A stretch of 64,000 bases of DNA from Nymphalis io (GCF_905147045.1 NC_065902.1:5897377-5961376); one strand, 5' to 3'. Shown: positions 12,368 to 24,436, numbered from the stretch's first letter. Translations and numbers: made by a program. Notes: a model not told the origin generated them from the letters alone.

Positions 12368-12530
12368 GCTGGTGGTAGGGCTTTGTGCTAGCTCGTCTGG
12401 TTAGGTACCACTCACTTCTCAGATAGTAGTACTCGGTATTATTGTGTTCCGGTTTGAAGGGTGAGTGCCAGAGCCAGTGTAATTACAGGCACATGGGACA
12501 TAACATCTTGGTTCCAAAGTTGTAACCCCT
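12368..12530 (+). repeat. SINE family 1, 3'-truncated copy
   Basis: Starts with CTGGTGGTAGGGCTTTGTG (A-box-like), then GTTCCGGTTTGAAGGGTGAG (B-box-like) and ACATAACATCTTGGTTCC. It stops after the centre of the family; the CCATCAGGTGGCCC 3' part is missing. Confidence 0.85.
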
Positions 12531-15500
12531 TTCTACTACAAACTTCAATTTATAATTAGATATATATAAATTAGGTGAACTATACTTTAGATTAGAGAAT
12601 CGAAGGCCCATAGAGATTAAAAGATATAAGCCCTACACCAAAAATCATAGGTCTGTACCTATGTCTACTTCTGTAATTAGACATGCAAAACAGCAATTTC
12701 ACGTGTTTAATTTGTGTAAAATATTTTACGATTGTACACGCAAATTAAATGTGGAACGCTCGACTTGAAGGACCCTGATCTAACAGAAGCGATGCCTATG
12801 ATTGATAGTAGAAGCTCACCAATTGATATACATATATTACTTAGATATATCAGTACTTACTACAAAATAGTTTTATTATTTTTTACCTTAAACTCATTAC
12901 ATTGTTCTTAATTTATAGATATTTTAAAAACAATTTATAATGATTGGTTATAGTAGTGAGTTTTTGTTAAATTATTATTATTTAACCTAAGATGAACCAA
13001 ACCTTAAGTTGATGATAATTTTAAATGAAATGAAACAACGAATGACTAAAAAATACAAAAACGTAATGCATACTTTAAAAAAAGTAAACAAAACTAGCAA
13101 TATTGCTGTTTCCATTTCGTTTTCCAATATGCGAATTATAAAATACTTTCTACAGAGCCTAACATATCTTTTATTTTTGGATAAGCAATTGCAAAATGCG
13201 AACGGCTTAAATTTCCATCCAAAGGAAACAACTCACCCTACTTCACCCCTTTTAGGTAAGGCGTGATGAGTAGGGTTACGTCGTCACCTTTGACTTCAAA
13301 GTTCGCATGTTTGACTGCAGTGTATGCGTAGACTGTAGTGCGTCCTATAGTTTGTGTGATGCGAACCTGTTTGTTGTGAGACATAACTATATATGTATGT
13401 CTGTATTCGGAATAATTTTATTGCACAATTTTATGGTGTAAATAGGTAAACTTCAAAAGGGTGTTAAAAAGACTGCTTTGCATATTTTAAATTTATATGA
13501 GACAGACCGAAATTCAGATGGTTAAATTTCGTTAAACAACACTGAAAATATATATGAAGAAACAGAATAAAGTCATTTTTAGTAAATGTTTTTTACTAAA
13601 ATATATATGTTTGTGAGTTATTATAACACATTAGAAAAAAATCAAATGTGTGTCCACCAAACCTCAATGTGTGTGAGAAGCTCCAAACCTTCTCCTTAAA
13701 AGAAAACTCTTTTTCTTTTTTGTCTTTATTGTAGTAATAAGTATGTTTTAGTGTTTAACATTTCTGAAATATACTTTCAATTGAAACATAACATATTTAA
13801 CATTTATGATTTTTTTATTTATGTGCCTCAGTATTAATATTTAAGTTAAAAATAGTATTCTAAAGTATAATAAATAACTTGAATTCAAATTTAAATCCTC
13901 ATGATGTTTTTACTTAGCTTATCTGGGTTTAAAAATAATATTCATACAACTTTATACCCGGCACCAAATTGCACGTACTAAGATGCCGGACACAGTCTGT
14001 TCAAATAATAAACGGTTTTAGCAGAATCCTATGGTCAGCACTAAATAACACAGACACTTTCCGAATATTGAGTTAACTAAATCGATAGATAACCTCAGCG
14101 AACGAGACAATTAACTCAGTTTACGAACGCTAAGTTTGGCCAAGACTCTCTGAGTGCTAGACAATGTTCTGTTCACACGGTATGCACTAATTAGTTTAAA
14201 TAACACGGTAAAATAGAAATGTCAGACGATTTGAACTTAATACTCTTAGCATGGGTTATATAAGTCCCATATATCATGTCTGTAGTATGAACAGGTGTAA
14301 ATGTCAAAATATACTCTTTAAGGCGGTAGTTTCATAGCTTACAATTATTTCTAAATTGAATTTCTTTTGGAATCTATGTGAATTTCACATTAAGAAGTTT
14401 TAATGTTTATACCATAATTGTGTTAAAATATGAATATATGAATAAACATCTCACTATGAAAAATAAAACGAAGTTCATTTTACCACAATACACTAATATA
14501 TAAAACTATATCGCATATTATGTCGTTTTCGTCACGAGATTTTATTTTAAGAAATTTCATATCTGTGGTCAAGAAAAACAATATATTGTATTATTCAGAT
14601 TGGATCCCTCAACTTTCGGTTAAGTGTTCTATTTCTTAAGTTACTACAGCTACTAACATAATATATACAATTTCCTTTTTATTAAAACAACACTATTGTT
14701 CCTAAACGCTTCTAAAATAAATCGCAATTCAAGTTTGGAATAAATCTCATCGCTCCAGAGTGCACTATGCGAAACCTAATAAAATCGAACCACTGGATTA
14801 AGCTCGTAGTTAATTCGGTGATTTGGAGAACCTAAATGAATTCAGTCATTATTTGTTTTCAGTTAAGCCAATATATATTGTGCACACTACCGTGAATCAG
14901 AGTAAAGCGTATTATGTTAAACCAGTGCTACATATTCGATTACTACTCATTAGTGACATCAAATAATCCGCATAACATAATTTTATAACATAATCTAATT
15001 ATATTTAAACTTGATAAAACTTTAATAATATATTTTTTATATAATAGATATTCTTGATGATTGAAAAACGGAGTTTTGTTTAATATCTTATAATGTACTA
15101 ATTATAAGTGCGCTCTATTGCCAAGCTTGATCTTCGTTTGTACTATAAACGAGTTTGTCTGGAAGAGATCGGCTGTAACCGATAAGGCCGCCTTTGCACG
15201 CTACAAATATATTTTGTTTGTTCCTCTTCTTAGCATAAGCTATGTGAACTGCGTGTAATGATTAAACAAAGATGAAAAAAATCATTCTTACTGTTTATTT
15301 TAACGATGTATAATGTTACTTTTTGATACGTATTAAAACAAGAACTCATTAATATTTAGAATTAAATGTTATACACATCAAAGAAAAAATCAAAATACTC
15401 ATCTTTAAGTCTAAACAACTGTAAGTAACTCTCTATTAACTTAGAAGGTTCATGATATTTCATATAACATTGTGGGTAAATGTAAAAGAAACCCTATTCT

Positions 15501-17060
15501 ACATACTATTTCGTAGTTTTGCAGTGATTATCATTTATTTTTATTATTATTATTAGTCGCGTAAGCCGCAATAAAGCGCTTCTTTTGCTTTAATATAAGC
15601 GGTTTTTCCTCCTTAGTATTTTTCACATGTAAGTATATATTGTAAGCAATGGAATATTAAATACCATTTATTAGACCATCGCTAACTTTCGCTTCGTATA
15701 AACTAACTACCGACTTCACACGAGTATGATTTTCAGCCTTGATATATTTTTAAATAAGTAACAAGATAAAGCGAAAAATTCTCCCATACTAAACATATAT
15801 GGCCATTACTTTTTATATACTTTTATTTAAATTTCCGTCATCTATATTTCTAAGATTACAAACTGGTCCGAATTACAAAGTGTAAACGGCATTTTTATAG
15901 ACTACATGTTACTTTTTTCATTAGGATTAATACTGTTTGCTAAGTAACTGGAACTAAAGTTTCAATTCCTTATTATTATTTTTTAAGATACATTAGAGTA
16001 TATGTAATAGAAAAATATATGTTGCCGCGAATTTAATTTTATATTTATTTTGAACGTCCACAAATCTTACGCACATATTTTTCGTGTAGTAATCTATGTC
16101 TATTATTATTTTCGAAAGCGCCAAAGAAACAAATCTCTCTTCGACTAATTTGATATATGTGAGTATATAATTGAAAGTATAATTAACATATATCCATTAT
16201 ATATTATGCTTCTAATTTAACAGTTGAAAATTATTAAATTAGAAGCAAAATATATAATGTATTCAAGTTATCAATTGGATAGTTATTGCCTGAAAAACTA
16301 AACTGATAATTACAACGAAATAGGTTGTATTTATTATTACAGCGCTATTTGTATTACAGACATGCATCCCAAAAATATTTAAATATACCTTTTAAAAAAT
16401 TCAAAAGTTTCACTTTAAATGAATAAAATATATTTCTCCGGAAAGTATAAAAATTCCTAACATTGAACAAGTTAATAAACAAGTTAAGCAAATGTGTTGG
16501 GGGACTGTTAGAGCCGATTTCATTGCGACGCGATTAGAAAAGTCATTAAAAGTTAATTCAAATATAGAAGTAGATGATATCATGTGTAACACGAAAGTTC
16601 CATTTAGCACCTAAGAACGTTGCAAATGGCGCTGTAAACTGGAATAGTCACGGAATGGTATCATTAGCCGAATTACACACGTGACCACATAATTGAAAGG
16701 GACTTGAACTTACGGCCAGGTCAACGAGGTTAGATTAATAGCAATAAATCATGTATCTACAGCCTTATGATATTCATGTCATTGACTACAATATCTTCAA
16801 TAAAAACTTTGCTTAACTTTGATTTTTTACAGATCGAGTAACATTTCGATGCTTGGTTTTCTTAATAGTAATAATGTCGTCCCACACATAGCCTGAATAA
16901 CAAATACGGTTTGCAATTCGCACTTCGAGTGGATACACGTGTAGCAGATTTGCAGACATGCACTACACGTAGGCTTTTACTTCAACATCCAGTATGAAAT
17001 GATGAACTAATTATTTTAATTTATCACTGTATTTTTTACATTTCATCTGTCATAATCAAT
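12531..17060. other. Long AT-rich non-coding stretch
   Basis: About 4.5 kb without a gene. A SINE family 2 scrap (plus strand, about 13643-13700: gaagctccaaaccttctcc) and the hairpin at 16195-16259 are the only structures I can support. The 85-codon frame at 13009-13266 has no motif and looks like chance. Confidence 0.5.
16195..16259. repeat. 26-bp inverted repeat, one mismatch, 13-nt loop
   Basis: Arms 16195-16220 and 16234-16259 pair at 25 of 26 positions; the inner arm contains TTAAATTAGAAGC and its complement. A transcript would fold to a 65-nt hairpin. It could be a snap-back mutation, a tiny foldback element or a hairpin RNA; the AT-rich arms make a microRNA less likely. Confidence 0.85.
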
Positions 17061-17366
17061 AGCCAAGAGAGCCAGTGGTAAGAACGCGTGAATCTTAACC
17101 GATGATCGTGGATTCAAGCCCGGACAAGCACCACTGAATTTTCATGTACTTAATTTGTAATTATAATTCATGTCGTGCTTTACGGCGAAGGAAAACATCG
17201 TGAAGAATGGTTTCTTCACGATGTCTAATTTCACTAAAATTCTGTCACATGTGTATTCCATTACCAATCAGCATTGGAGCAGCGTGGTGGAATAAGCTCC
17301 AAACATTCTCCTCAAAAAGGGAGAGGAGGCCTTAGCCCAGCAGTGGGACATTCACATGCTGTTATG
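17061..17366 (+). repeat. SINE family 2 copy
   Basis: Nearly complete: A-box region AGAGAGCCAGTGG, TCTTAACCGATGATCGTGG, B-box-like GGATTCAAGCCCGG, CACTGAATTTTCATGTAC, GGAGCAGCGTGGTGGAATAA, GGGAGAGGAGGCCTTAGCCC and CAGTGGGACATTCACATGC. It differs from its siblings at 17195-17224, where a perfect hairpin replaces the family sequence. Confidence 0.9.
17195..17224. repeat. 13-bp perfect hairpin created inside a SINE
   Basis: ACATCGTGAAGAA (17195-17207) pairs with 17212-17224 over a 4-nt loop. The copy at 61796 has ACATCGCGAGGAAACCTGC followed by atatgtc at this place, so the right arm here appears to be a reverse-complement copy of the left arm. Confidence 0.85.
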
Positions 17367-18546
17367 TAATCAACAGCTATAATTAATTGAATATAATATA
17401 TGATATAATTGTTTAATAGTAAAATAATTCCATTACTTTTACATTTTAATCGTCTGAATAAGGTTATGATCAAATTCAAGCAACAAATATTGATTCAATA
17501 AAATCTTACCTCGTCTTTTTTGTTTTAATTTTTGTTTTGTTAAGCAATAGACATACGAACTAAATTATATAATAAGATAAGAACTAAAATTATACCGTAA
17601 GGATCTAATATTATAATTATAATTCGTCTACATAATCTATTTATTGCATATGTACACGTAATAAGTTTGAAAAATAAAATAATATTATAAATCATTGATA
17701 AAATGTTTATAGATAAGTTACTCGTGTCAATTCAATGCCTTTGATTTTAAAGCTTTGAATATTAAACGAGATAAGATATTTGGTGAAATTCGATCATAAA
17801 TCAACCATGATTCAAATGTCAGAAATGTTATATTTAACCGAACGCAATGACTGAGGAATCGTCAGCGAGAGGAAATTATGTCTGTAATCAGCTTATTCCG
17901 AACGAGTGACACTTGACGTGGTTTCCAGTGTGGTCGAACTAGGCAATACTATTTGTGCTACTAAATTTATAAGGTAATCGTAACTCATAGCTCTTATTTT
18001 GTAGTTATTAAAGGTGATTTTGCCATAATCTTATTTAAATTAAGATCGCAAATATTAATGTACTGTAATGTAAGTACTCGTGGAAATTAGGAACAATTTA
18101 AATCTTTACCCTACTTTTATATTCAATGGTTAATTCATTATATACATTCGTTACTTAATGATGAATGAACGAAAATAATTTTTAATTGTTTCATGATTAA
18201 TAATAAATATGTTTATAACCAAGAAACAGTTCACATTCGTCATGCTATTCTGTGTTATTCTTTTTTTGAGTATGTTTCCATATAAAGGTGTTTTAAGTAT
18301 AATTTATATTTAAAACAATTGAAGCCAGTTAGTCAGTTTAGTTTAACCAAAACGGTTACTTTGGGGTTAAGATTAAACTTAAGTTCTTCAAAATATAAGT
18401 AAGTTCATGTAAGGAAACGCTTTTAAATAATAATGTAGATTTTACCGAAAAGCACCACAAGAAACTCAGTTTTTACTCTTTACCACGAGTGAAATTACAT
18501 AATCAGAAGTAGATAGTTGTTTTTTTTTACTTTCTTATCAAGTAAT
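17367..18546. other. AT-rich non-coding stretch
   Basis: No gene. A short phrase near 18448-18472 (gaaaagcaccacaagaaactcag) resembles the AGAACCGGC-AAGAAACTCAG phrase of the dispersed repeats at 54018 and 61123, but the copy is too short to delimit. Confidence 0.5.
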
Positions 18547-18559
18547 ATTATTAATGCAA
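18547..18559. repeat. Target-site duplication, 3' side of RTE element
   Basis: ATTATTAATGCAA, identical to 21723-21735 on the other side of the element. The last bases could be shared with the element's TTGA tail by one to three bases. Confidence 0.9.
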
Positions 18560-18571
18560 TCAATCAATCAA

Positions 18572-21535
18572 TCAACAGCCAATCGTTGTCCACTGCTGAA
18601 CATAGGCCTCTCCCAAGGTGCGCCAAAGCTCCCTGTCCTCCGCCTTCCGCATCCAGTTGGTGCCCGCCACCTTCTTAAGGTCGTCGGTCCACCTGGCTGG
18701 AGGGCGCCCTACGCTGCGCTTGCCGATTCGCGGTCTCCACTCTAGGACTCGTCTGCTCCAACGGCCATCGGTCCTACGACATACGTGACCAGCCCACTGC
18801 CACTTCAGCCTGCTAATTTTGCAAGCTATGTCGGTGACTCCGGTTCTTTTCCGGATAATCTCATTTCTGATCTTATCCTTCAAAGATACTCCGAGCATAG
18901 CTCGCTCCATAGCACGCTGAGCGACTTTGAATTTGTGGACTAGTCCCGCAGTTAGTGTCCACGTTTCGGCACCGTATGTCATGGCAGGTAAGACGCATTG
19001 GTTGAAGACTTTCGTCTTCAAACATTGCGGTATAGACGACTTGAGGACTTGACGAAGGTTGCCAAATGCTGCCCATCCCAAGCGAATTCTTCGATCGGCT
19101 TCCTTCTCGAAGTTGTTCCTACCGACTTGTATTATCTGTCCTAGGTAGGTATATTCACTAACAACTTCGAGAGGTTTCCCCTCGACGTATATCGGTCCCG
19201 GCACGACATGCCTATTGAACATGACCTTGGTCTTGTCCAAGTTCATGCCGAGACCGACACACCGGGAAGACTCGCCTAGGCTACGCAGCATTTCGGTGAG
19301 TTGTTCCAGCGACTCTGCTATGATGACGATATCGTCGGCAAATCGAAGGTGTGAGATGTACTCGCCGTTTACATTGACTCCATACCTAGTCCAATCCAGC
19401 GTTTTGAAAACGTCTTCCAACGCGTTGGTGAACAGTTTCGGGGATATTACATCCCCCTGTCTCACCCCTCTGCGCAATTGGATCGCCTTCGTCTTACAGT
19501 CCTGGATGTGGACAGTCATTGTAGCGGCGTTGTACAGACATCTCAGTACCTCGATATATCTCCAATCGATATGACATCTCTGCAATGAGTCGAGCACTGC
19601 CCAGGTTTCGATGGAGTCGAAGGCTTTCTCGTAGTCCACAAATGCCATACACAGCGGCTGATTGTACTCTTCGGTCTTCTGCACAATCTGCCGAACAGTA
19701 TGGATGTGGTCCACGGTGCTGTAGCCTGATCGAAAGCCGGCTTGCTCTGGGGGCTGGAACTCGTCAAGTCGTCTGGCGAGACGGTTCGTGACGACTCTTG
19801 AGAACAGCTTATACACGTGACTCAGGAGGGAGATTGGTCTGTAGTTTTTCAAGAGGGTTTTATCACCTTTCTTGAAAAACAGTACCACCTCACTCCCGCT
19901 CCACGTTTCCGGGGTCTTGCCATGTTGGATGACGGAATTTAAGAGGCTTGCTAGCTCTTTCAGGACCGGAGTCCCGCCTGCCTTAAGCAACTCTGTTGTG
20001 ATTCCGTCATCTCCCGGAGATTTGTTGTTTTTAAGCTGTTCTAGAGCCGCCCTAATCTCTCCTTGGTCAACGACCGGGAGCTCCTCGGAGTAATGGCGCA
20101 TAAGAGGGGCGCGCTGGTCATCAATACTGATTCCCATGGGTTTATCCGATCTTGAAGAGAACAACTGCCCATAAAACCTCTCTACTTCTCCGATAATCTC
20201 AGGCCTAGAGGTAACGACCCCACCATTTTCAGTTTTAAGTTTTGTCAGACGCGGCCTCCCAAACTTGCGAGCGAACACTTTCGATCCCCGATTTTGCTCA
20301 ATCGCAGCCTTGATGGCACGGGTATTGGAGCGTCGGAGATCGCGTCGCGTCAGCGTTTTTATTGTTCGGTTTAAGGCCTTATCTGACAAAAACGATGGTA
20401 GTTCTCGTCGTTTTCTCATGAGCTCGAGTGTCTCAGCAGAGAGTTTTGGTGCGTTGTCTCTTCTCTGTGGCGGAAAACACTTGCGGGATGTGTTTTGCAG
20501 TATTTTGACCAGCGTGTCGGTTCTCTCATCAATGCTGCTTATGGTTTCCAACGCGGTGAATTGATTTTGAAGTTCCATTTGGAACTTTTCGGAGCCTTGA
20601 GCAGCTTGGAGCATGGTAGGTCGGAGAGTAGACCTCATCATTCTCGATCTTTCGGCTTTTAAGTTGATATTTAGAGTGCCTCGAACCAAGCGGTGATCAC
20701 TTCCGGTATTAAACCTGTTGATCACTGAAACATCTCTAAATATGTGCCTTTTATTCGAGATGATAAAGTCTATCTCGTTCCTTGTCACGTTATCGGGGCT
20801 TCGCCAGGTCCACCTCCTCTGAGGCTTCTTTTGAAAGAAAGAATTCATCAAAAAAAGCCCCTGCGCTTCGAGAAAGTTTACCAGCATTTGCCCCCTGTGA
20901 TTTCTGCAGCCCAAGCCGTAAGGTCCGACTTTCGATTCACCGCTATCTTGTACTCCCACTTTAGCATTAAAGTCTCCCATAACAACATTGTAGTGGGCCC
21001 TCGAGGTGTCGTTGAGGGCCTTTGCGATGTCCTCGTACATCGCTTCGACCACATCATCAGAGTATGTCGAAGTTGGCGCATATACCTGTACAACCTTCAG
21101 GGAGTACCTGTCGGAAAGTTTTAGGACAAGGTACGCTACCCGGTTCGACACACTACTGATTTCCACAATGCTGCTAATGAGATCCTTTTTGACTAGAAAA
21201 CCGACACCACCCTGGGAGAGGTTATCACCTTCGCGGAAGTAGAGTAAGTTACCGGACTCTAGAGTTATCGTGTCCTCCCCCTGTCTTCGGACTTCAGATA
21301 ACCCCAGTATATGCCAGTTTATATGACTTAACTCTACTTCTAATTCGGCGAGGTGATGGTCCAGCCTCATCGAGCGTCCATTATACGTTGCCATTTTCAG
21401 TCGTTTTATACGGTAGCCTGCCGTGAACCGGTGATTCTTAGCACCCCCTGCCCTGCCGATACCGCGACCGCTACCTTGGTCGGGCCTAGCGGGCTTGCCG
21501 GTAACTGGGGGCCTTTTTTTGGGCGCATCTGCCAT
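18572..21535 (-). CDS. RTE endonuclease-reverse transcriptase polyprotein
   Basis: Protein of 987 residues that would nick target DNA and prime reverse transcription of its own RNA at the nick. Residues about 46-285 are an apurinic-type endonuclease: SEVR (Glu81), VYAP (about 151-154), GDFNAK (Asp188), NEIDFI (Asp256) and GSDHR (Asp280, His281). Residues about 495-770 are the reverse transcriptase: NNKSPGDDGI, AFVDYEKAFDS (Asp634), RRGVRQGDVISP and FADD (Asp734-Asp735). The C-terminal part (about 850-987) holds YGAETWTL and a basic, Trp-rich tail usual in this family. The start is fixed by an in-frame TAA directly before the ATG. The stop TGA is formed by the first repeat of the TTGA tail. 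The N-terminal 45 residues are rich in Lys, Arg, Gly and Pro and may bind nucleic acid. All catalytic residues I can check are present. Proteins of this type are often mislabelled as craniofacial development protein 2-like. Confidence 0.95.
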   Translation of the reverse strand: MADAPKKRPPVTGKPARPDQGSGRGIGRAGGAKNHRFTAGYRIKRLKMATYNGRSMRLDHHLAELEVELSHINWHILGLSEVRRQGEDTITLESGNLLYFREGDNLSQGGVGFLVKKDLISSIVEISSVSNRVAYLVLKLSDRYSLKVVQVYAPTSTYSDDVVEAMYEDIAKALNDTSRAHYNVVMGDFNAKVGVQDSGESKVGPYGLGCRNHRGQMLVNFLEAQGLFLMNSFFQKKPQRRWTWRSPDNVTRNEIDFIISNKRHIFRDVSVINRFNTGSDHRLVRGTLNINLKAERSRMMRSTLRPTMLQAAQGSEKFQMELQNQFTALETISSIDERTDTLVKILQNTSRKCFPPQRRDNAPKLSAETLELMRKRRELPSFLSDKALNRTIKTLTRRDLRRSNTRAIKAAIEQNRGSKVFARKFGRPRLTKLKTENGGVVTSRPEIIGEVERFYGQLFSSRSDKPMGISIDDQRAPLMRHYSEELPVVDQGEIRAALEQLKNNKSPGDDGITTELLKAGGTPVLKELASLLNSVIQHGKTPETWSGSEVVLFFKKGDKTLLKNYRPISLLSHVYKLFSRVVTNRLARRLDEFQPPEQAGFRSGYSTVDHIHTVRQIVQKTEEYNQPLCMAFVDYEKAFDSIETWAVLDSLQRCHIDWRYIEVLRCLYNAATMTVHIQDCKTKAIQLRRGVRQGDVISPKLFTNALEDVFKTLDWTRYGVNVNGEYISHLRFADDIVIIAESLEQLTEMLRSLGESSRCVGLGMNLDKTKVMFNRHVVPGPIYVEGKPLEVVSEYTYLGQIIQVGRNNFEKEADRRIRLGWAAFGNLRQVLKSSIPQCLKTKVFNQCVLPAMTYGAETWTLTAGLVHKFKVAQRAMERAMLGVSLKDKIRNEIIRKRTGVTDIACKISRLKWQWAGHVCRRTDGRWSRRVLEWRPRIGKRSVGRPPARWTDDLKKVAGTNWMRKAEDRELWRTLGEAYVQQWTTIGC

Positions 21536-21722
21536 TTAGGGAGGGGTTTGCCCATACTCGCCGCGCTGGGCAGGCGTGTTGGCGAGCGCAGTAGGGGGTA
21601 AGATGTTTATGGGCGGGGGGACGCTGCTGCCCATCCCCCCTTTTCCCCGTCCCTCAGTCGCCTCTTACGACACCCACGGGATGAGATTGGGGGAGTACTA
21701 TTCTAAGCCGGTACTCCACGGC
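21536..21722 (-). other. 5' leader of the RTE element
   Basis: GC-rich leader of 187 bases between the target-site duplication and the start codon. It contains the phrase GGTGTCGTAAGAGGCGACTG, which I recall as a frequent leader motif of lepidopteran RTE elements, and a G-run. It probably contains the internal promoter, but no promoter element can be assigned by sight. Confidence 0.7.
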
Positions 21723-21735
21723 ATTATTAATGCAA
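21723..21735. repeat. Target-site duplication, 5' side of RTE element
   Basis: ATTATTAATGCAA, identical to 18547-18559. The bases just outside differ (C before, A after), which sets the length at 13. Confidence 0.9.
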
Positions 21736-24436
21736 AGGTGAATTTAATTATTTGATTCACGTGACGTCTTAACTACTTAAACGTCATGATGATATTTTGC
21801 ATACGCGTTGTCAATGGTACAGACAAGGACATAAGATACCTCACATCTGTAAGTTCTGCAAGTAGGGGAGATACATAAATTCGGGTGGGGCGAAACCGCG
21901 GGTAGAAACTATTCATCTTTATATTCGTTTATCAAGTAAGCTAACGTGCTTATAAAACTAATATATTTAAACATATGATTTAAGTTTAACGTAAATAAAA
22001 TAAATAATTTACTAAAAATTAACGTTAAAGAAATAAATATTATTCTCCGTACAGTAAAAGCTGCAAGTTAACAATATTTAAAAAATCTGCAGTCTACGCC
22101 AGGCAGACACACACCACGTTAATCTGTGAGCAAAGAAAGATTAAAAGACTTTGTAAAACAGTAAACGACAGACGTGAATTTCAACCAAACATTTTATAAA
22201 TATAAAATTTCCAGCAGTAAACGCCATGAGCTCTAATTAAGTAGCAATGTTTTGAAAGGCGAGCACTTGCTTTGAGGCCTCCAAGCCTCAGCTAGAATCT
22301 TAATTAGTGTTAATCTTAAGATAATAAGCCACGTGTTTTCACTAATTAGTGCAAATTGAAAACCTTATAAGTATAGAAAGATATTTAAGATCAAATAAAA
22401 ATGTAATTCTGGAGCAAATAAAAAAAAAACTTTTAATGTAACAATAATTAAATAATATATTTCTAAACAACGAAAAACGTTTTTGATACATAATACTAAT
22501 GAAGCTTTTTTTATCTTTACTTTAGGGATTCTATATCAAATTATTTACGTGTAAATATTTACTAAATTCAGAAAGTTATACTCGACTAGAGATTCTTGTA
22601 ATAATATTTTCTCATATACTTTGTTTTATGTGTTATACCTTATATATTATAGCTACCTGTCCTGACTTATGTTTCGCACTCATAAGTTAATATTCAGGCT
22701 TATTCCTTACTTTTTTTATTTAATACGTGTGACGTGTACAGAATACGCCTGATATAATATACTTTACTTATTTTATTATTCTATCTAAATAAATTCAACA
22801 AATCTATACATTTAAAATAAAATCGAAATAATCAATATCTTCAAATTAAAAAAACAATAACCAATAACATCAATTCATTAATGAATAAATAAACTTCTGC
22901 TGATTTATAAAACAAGGTTATTAAAGAGGCGGCGTGAAAACTCCCTTCAGCGTCAGAAACAAAGCGTTACAGTCGAAGTTGATGTAGCGGAAACTGATAG
23001 AATGAGCTTTCGCAAAGGAATAATGCCGCCCCTCAAGACAACGAAATGCGCAATTTGTTGACACACTTATCGTGATCATTCGAGCGATATTCTGATAAAT
23101 ATGTTTGTCAATTAGGAATGCTTTGAATGCAATAAAATGTATGAATGATGTTTAAAAATAATAAGTATTAAAAATGTGATAAGTTGAAATGGCGAAGTGG
23201 GATGAACTAGTGGATTTTAACTTAGGTTCGTGGGTTCTAAATATTCATTTGTATTTATAATTCACAACGCGCTCGGCTCTAAAGCAAAACATCTTGCGAA
23301 AGTTACAAATAATCCGCTAACCCTAATTTTGAAATAAGAGTAGATACCATATTTATTATAAAAACAAACACTAAAATTATAAAAGTAAAATTAATTTTAA
23401 TAAAAAATATAAAACTGACATAAAATAATTTCCTGCAAAAGTTTTACGTCGTTTGTGAAGTCGATTTTTTTTTTACTAAAATAAATGTTATCATGACATT
23501 GTATAAAGCTCTTTGTTCGTAACTCCATAAGCTAATATAAGTAAGATGTTTTGTATTTCTGTTAGGTATTCAAATAAATAAGTTTTAGTCTAATGAGATC
23601 TCGTCTCGTTTGGAACGGAAACTGACTGAAGAACTGAAGACATCGAACCTGGTGAATACTTTTATATATCGATACAAAGAATAATACTAAAAAACAGTCA
23701 CATTGATACTATAGTGATAAAAAGTAGTTCAATTAATTAGTGAAAACAGTAATCATACGATATGACGAAAATATAAAAAAAATATGAAAAATCCAACATA
23801 ATACAAGTCTCCTTAAATACAACATAAGTTATTTTGGTATACTGCGAATGGAATTAAAATATATTTAAAGTGTATCACAACTTGTTTCAATTAAAACACA
23901 TTTCCAGCTCATCGAAGCCTTATTGTGTTCGAAACAAATGTACACAGTTTTCCAAACGGAATATCGTGAAAATAAATGGTTTTAAGGATCAAAAATGTCC
24001 GAACACATGTTACGAAGAGCCAAAATTTCCGGGCCCGTTGTTTCAACGTAACGATCCGTATGGCGGTGCATTTTCAATCAGATTTATATCGAGAGGATTA
24101 AACTTTTAACGAGTTGTCATGACGATCGTCACTCTGAGCTGTCTTTGTATTCATTAAGAACGTACTTTTTGTACATACTTGTGCTTTTTAATGAGAATAT
24201 ATTTATGGAACATGAAGAGTAATCATGTATCAATAGCTTATATAACGAAAATGCTTCAAAAGATAAATTTTATTTTGCAGTAGCAAATATAATCCGATAA
24301 GAAATAATATTTTTAAACATTTTTCCGAGAATCTATCTGGTCGATTGAAGAAATTTTAATCAATTAATTTACATTTATCTAAGCTGAAATACATATTCAA
24401 TGACAAAAGAAGATGGTATGCGTAAATTTTATACCG
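21736..24436. other. AT-rich non-coding stretch
   Basis: No gene. 21868-21912 (GGGGCGAAACCGCGGGTAGA) resembles a common lepidopteran repeat phrase that also occurs near 57895. A SINE family 2 scrap lies at about 23195-23295 (plus). Three TAATTA motifs lie between 22234 and 22350. The 79-codon frame at 23870-24109 has no recognisable motif. Confidence 0.5.

Larger units (their letters stand above)
18560..21722 (-). mobile_element. Full-length RTE-type non-LTR retrotransposon
   Basis: A complete element of about 3.16 kb in minus orientation: a leader of about 190 bases, one long intact frame and an extremely short 3' end of (TTGA)n repeats. It is bounded by a perfect 13-bp target-site duplication. 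Its GC content is much higher than the flanks. The order endonuclease then RT in one frame, the minimal 3' UTR and the short tandem tail instead of poly(A) are features of the RTE clade. The unbroken frame and perfect duplication point to a recent insertion. Whether it is still mobile cannot be told from one copy. Confidence 0.93.

Noticed and set aside
16195..16259. microRNA precursor
   Set aside because: Length and loop are compatible, but arms are extremely AT-rich and the window has many snap-back hairpins; no evidence of expression can be seen.
18554..21601. Several plus-strand frames of 60-126 codons
   Set aside because: They are shadows in other frames of the intact RTE polyprotein.
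23870..24109. 79-codon Cys-containing frame as a small secreted peptide
   Set aside because: No signal peptide, and the composition fits AT-rich chance sequence.
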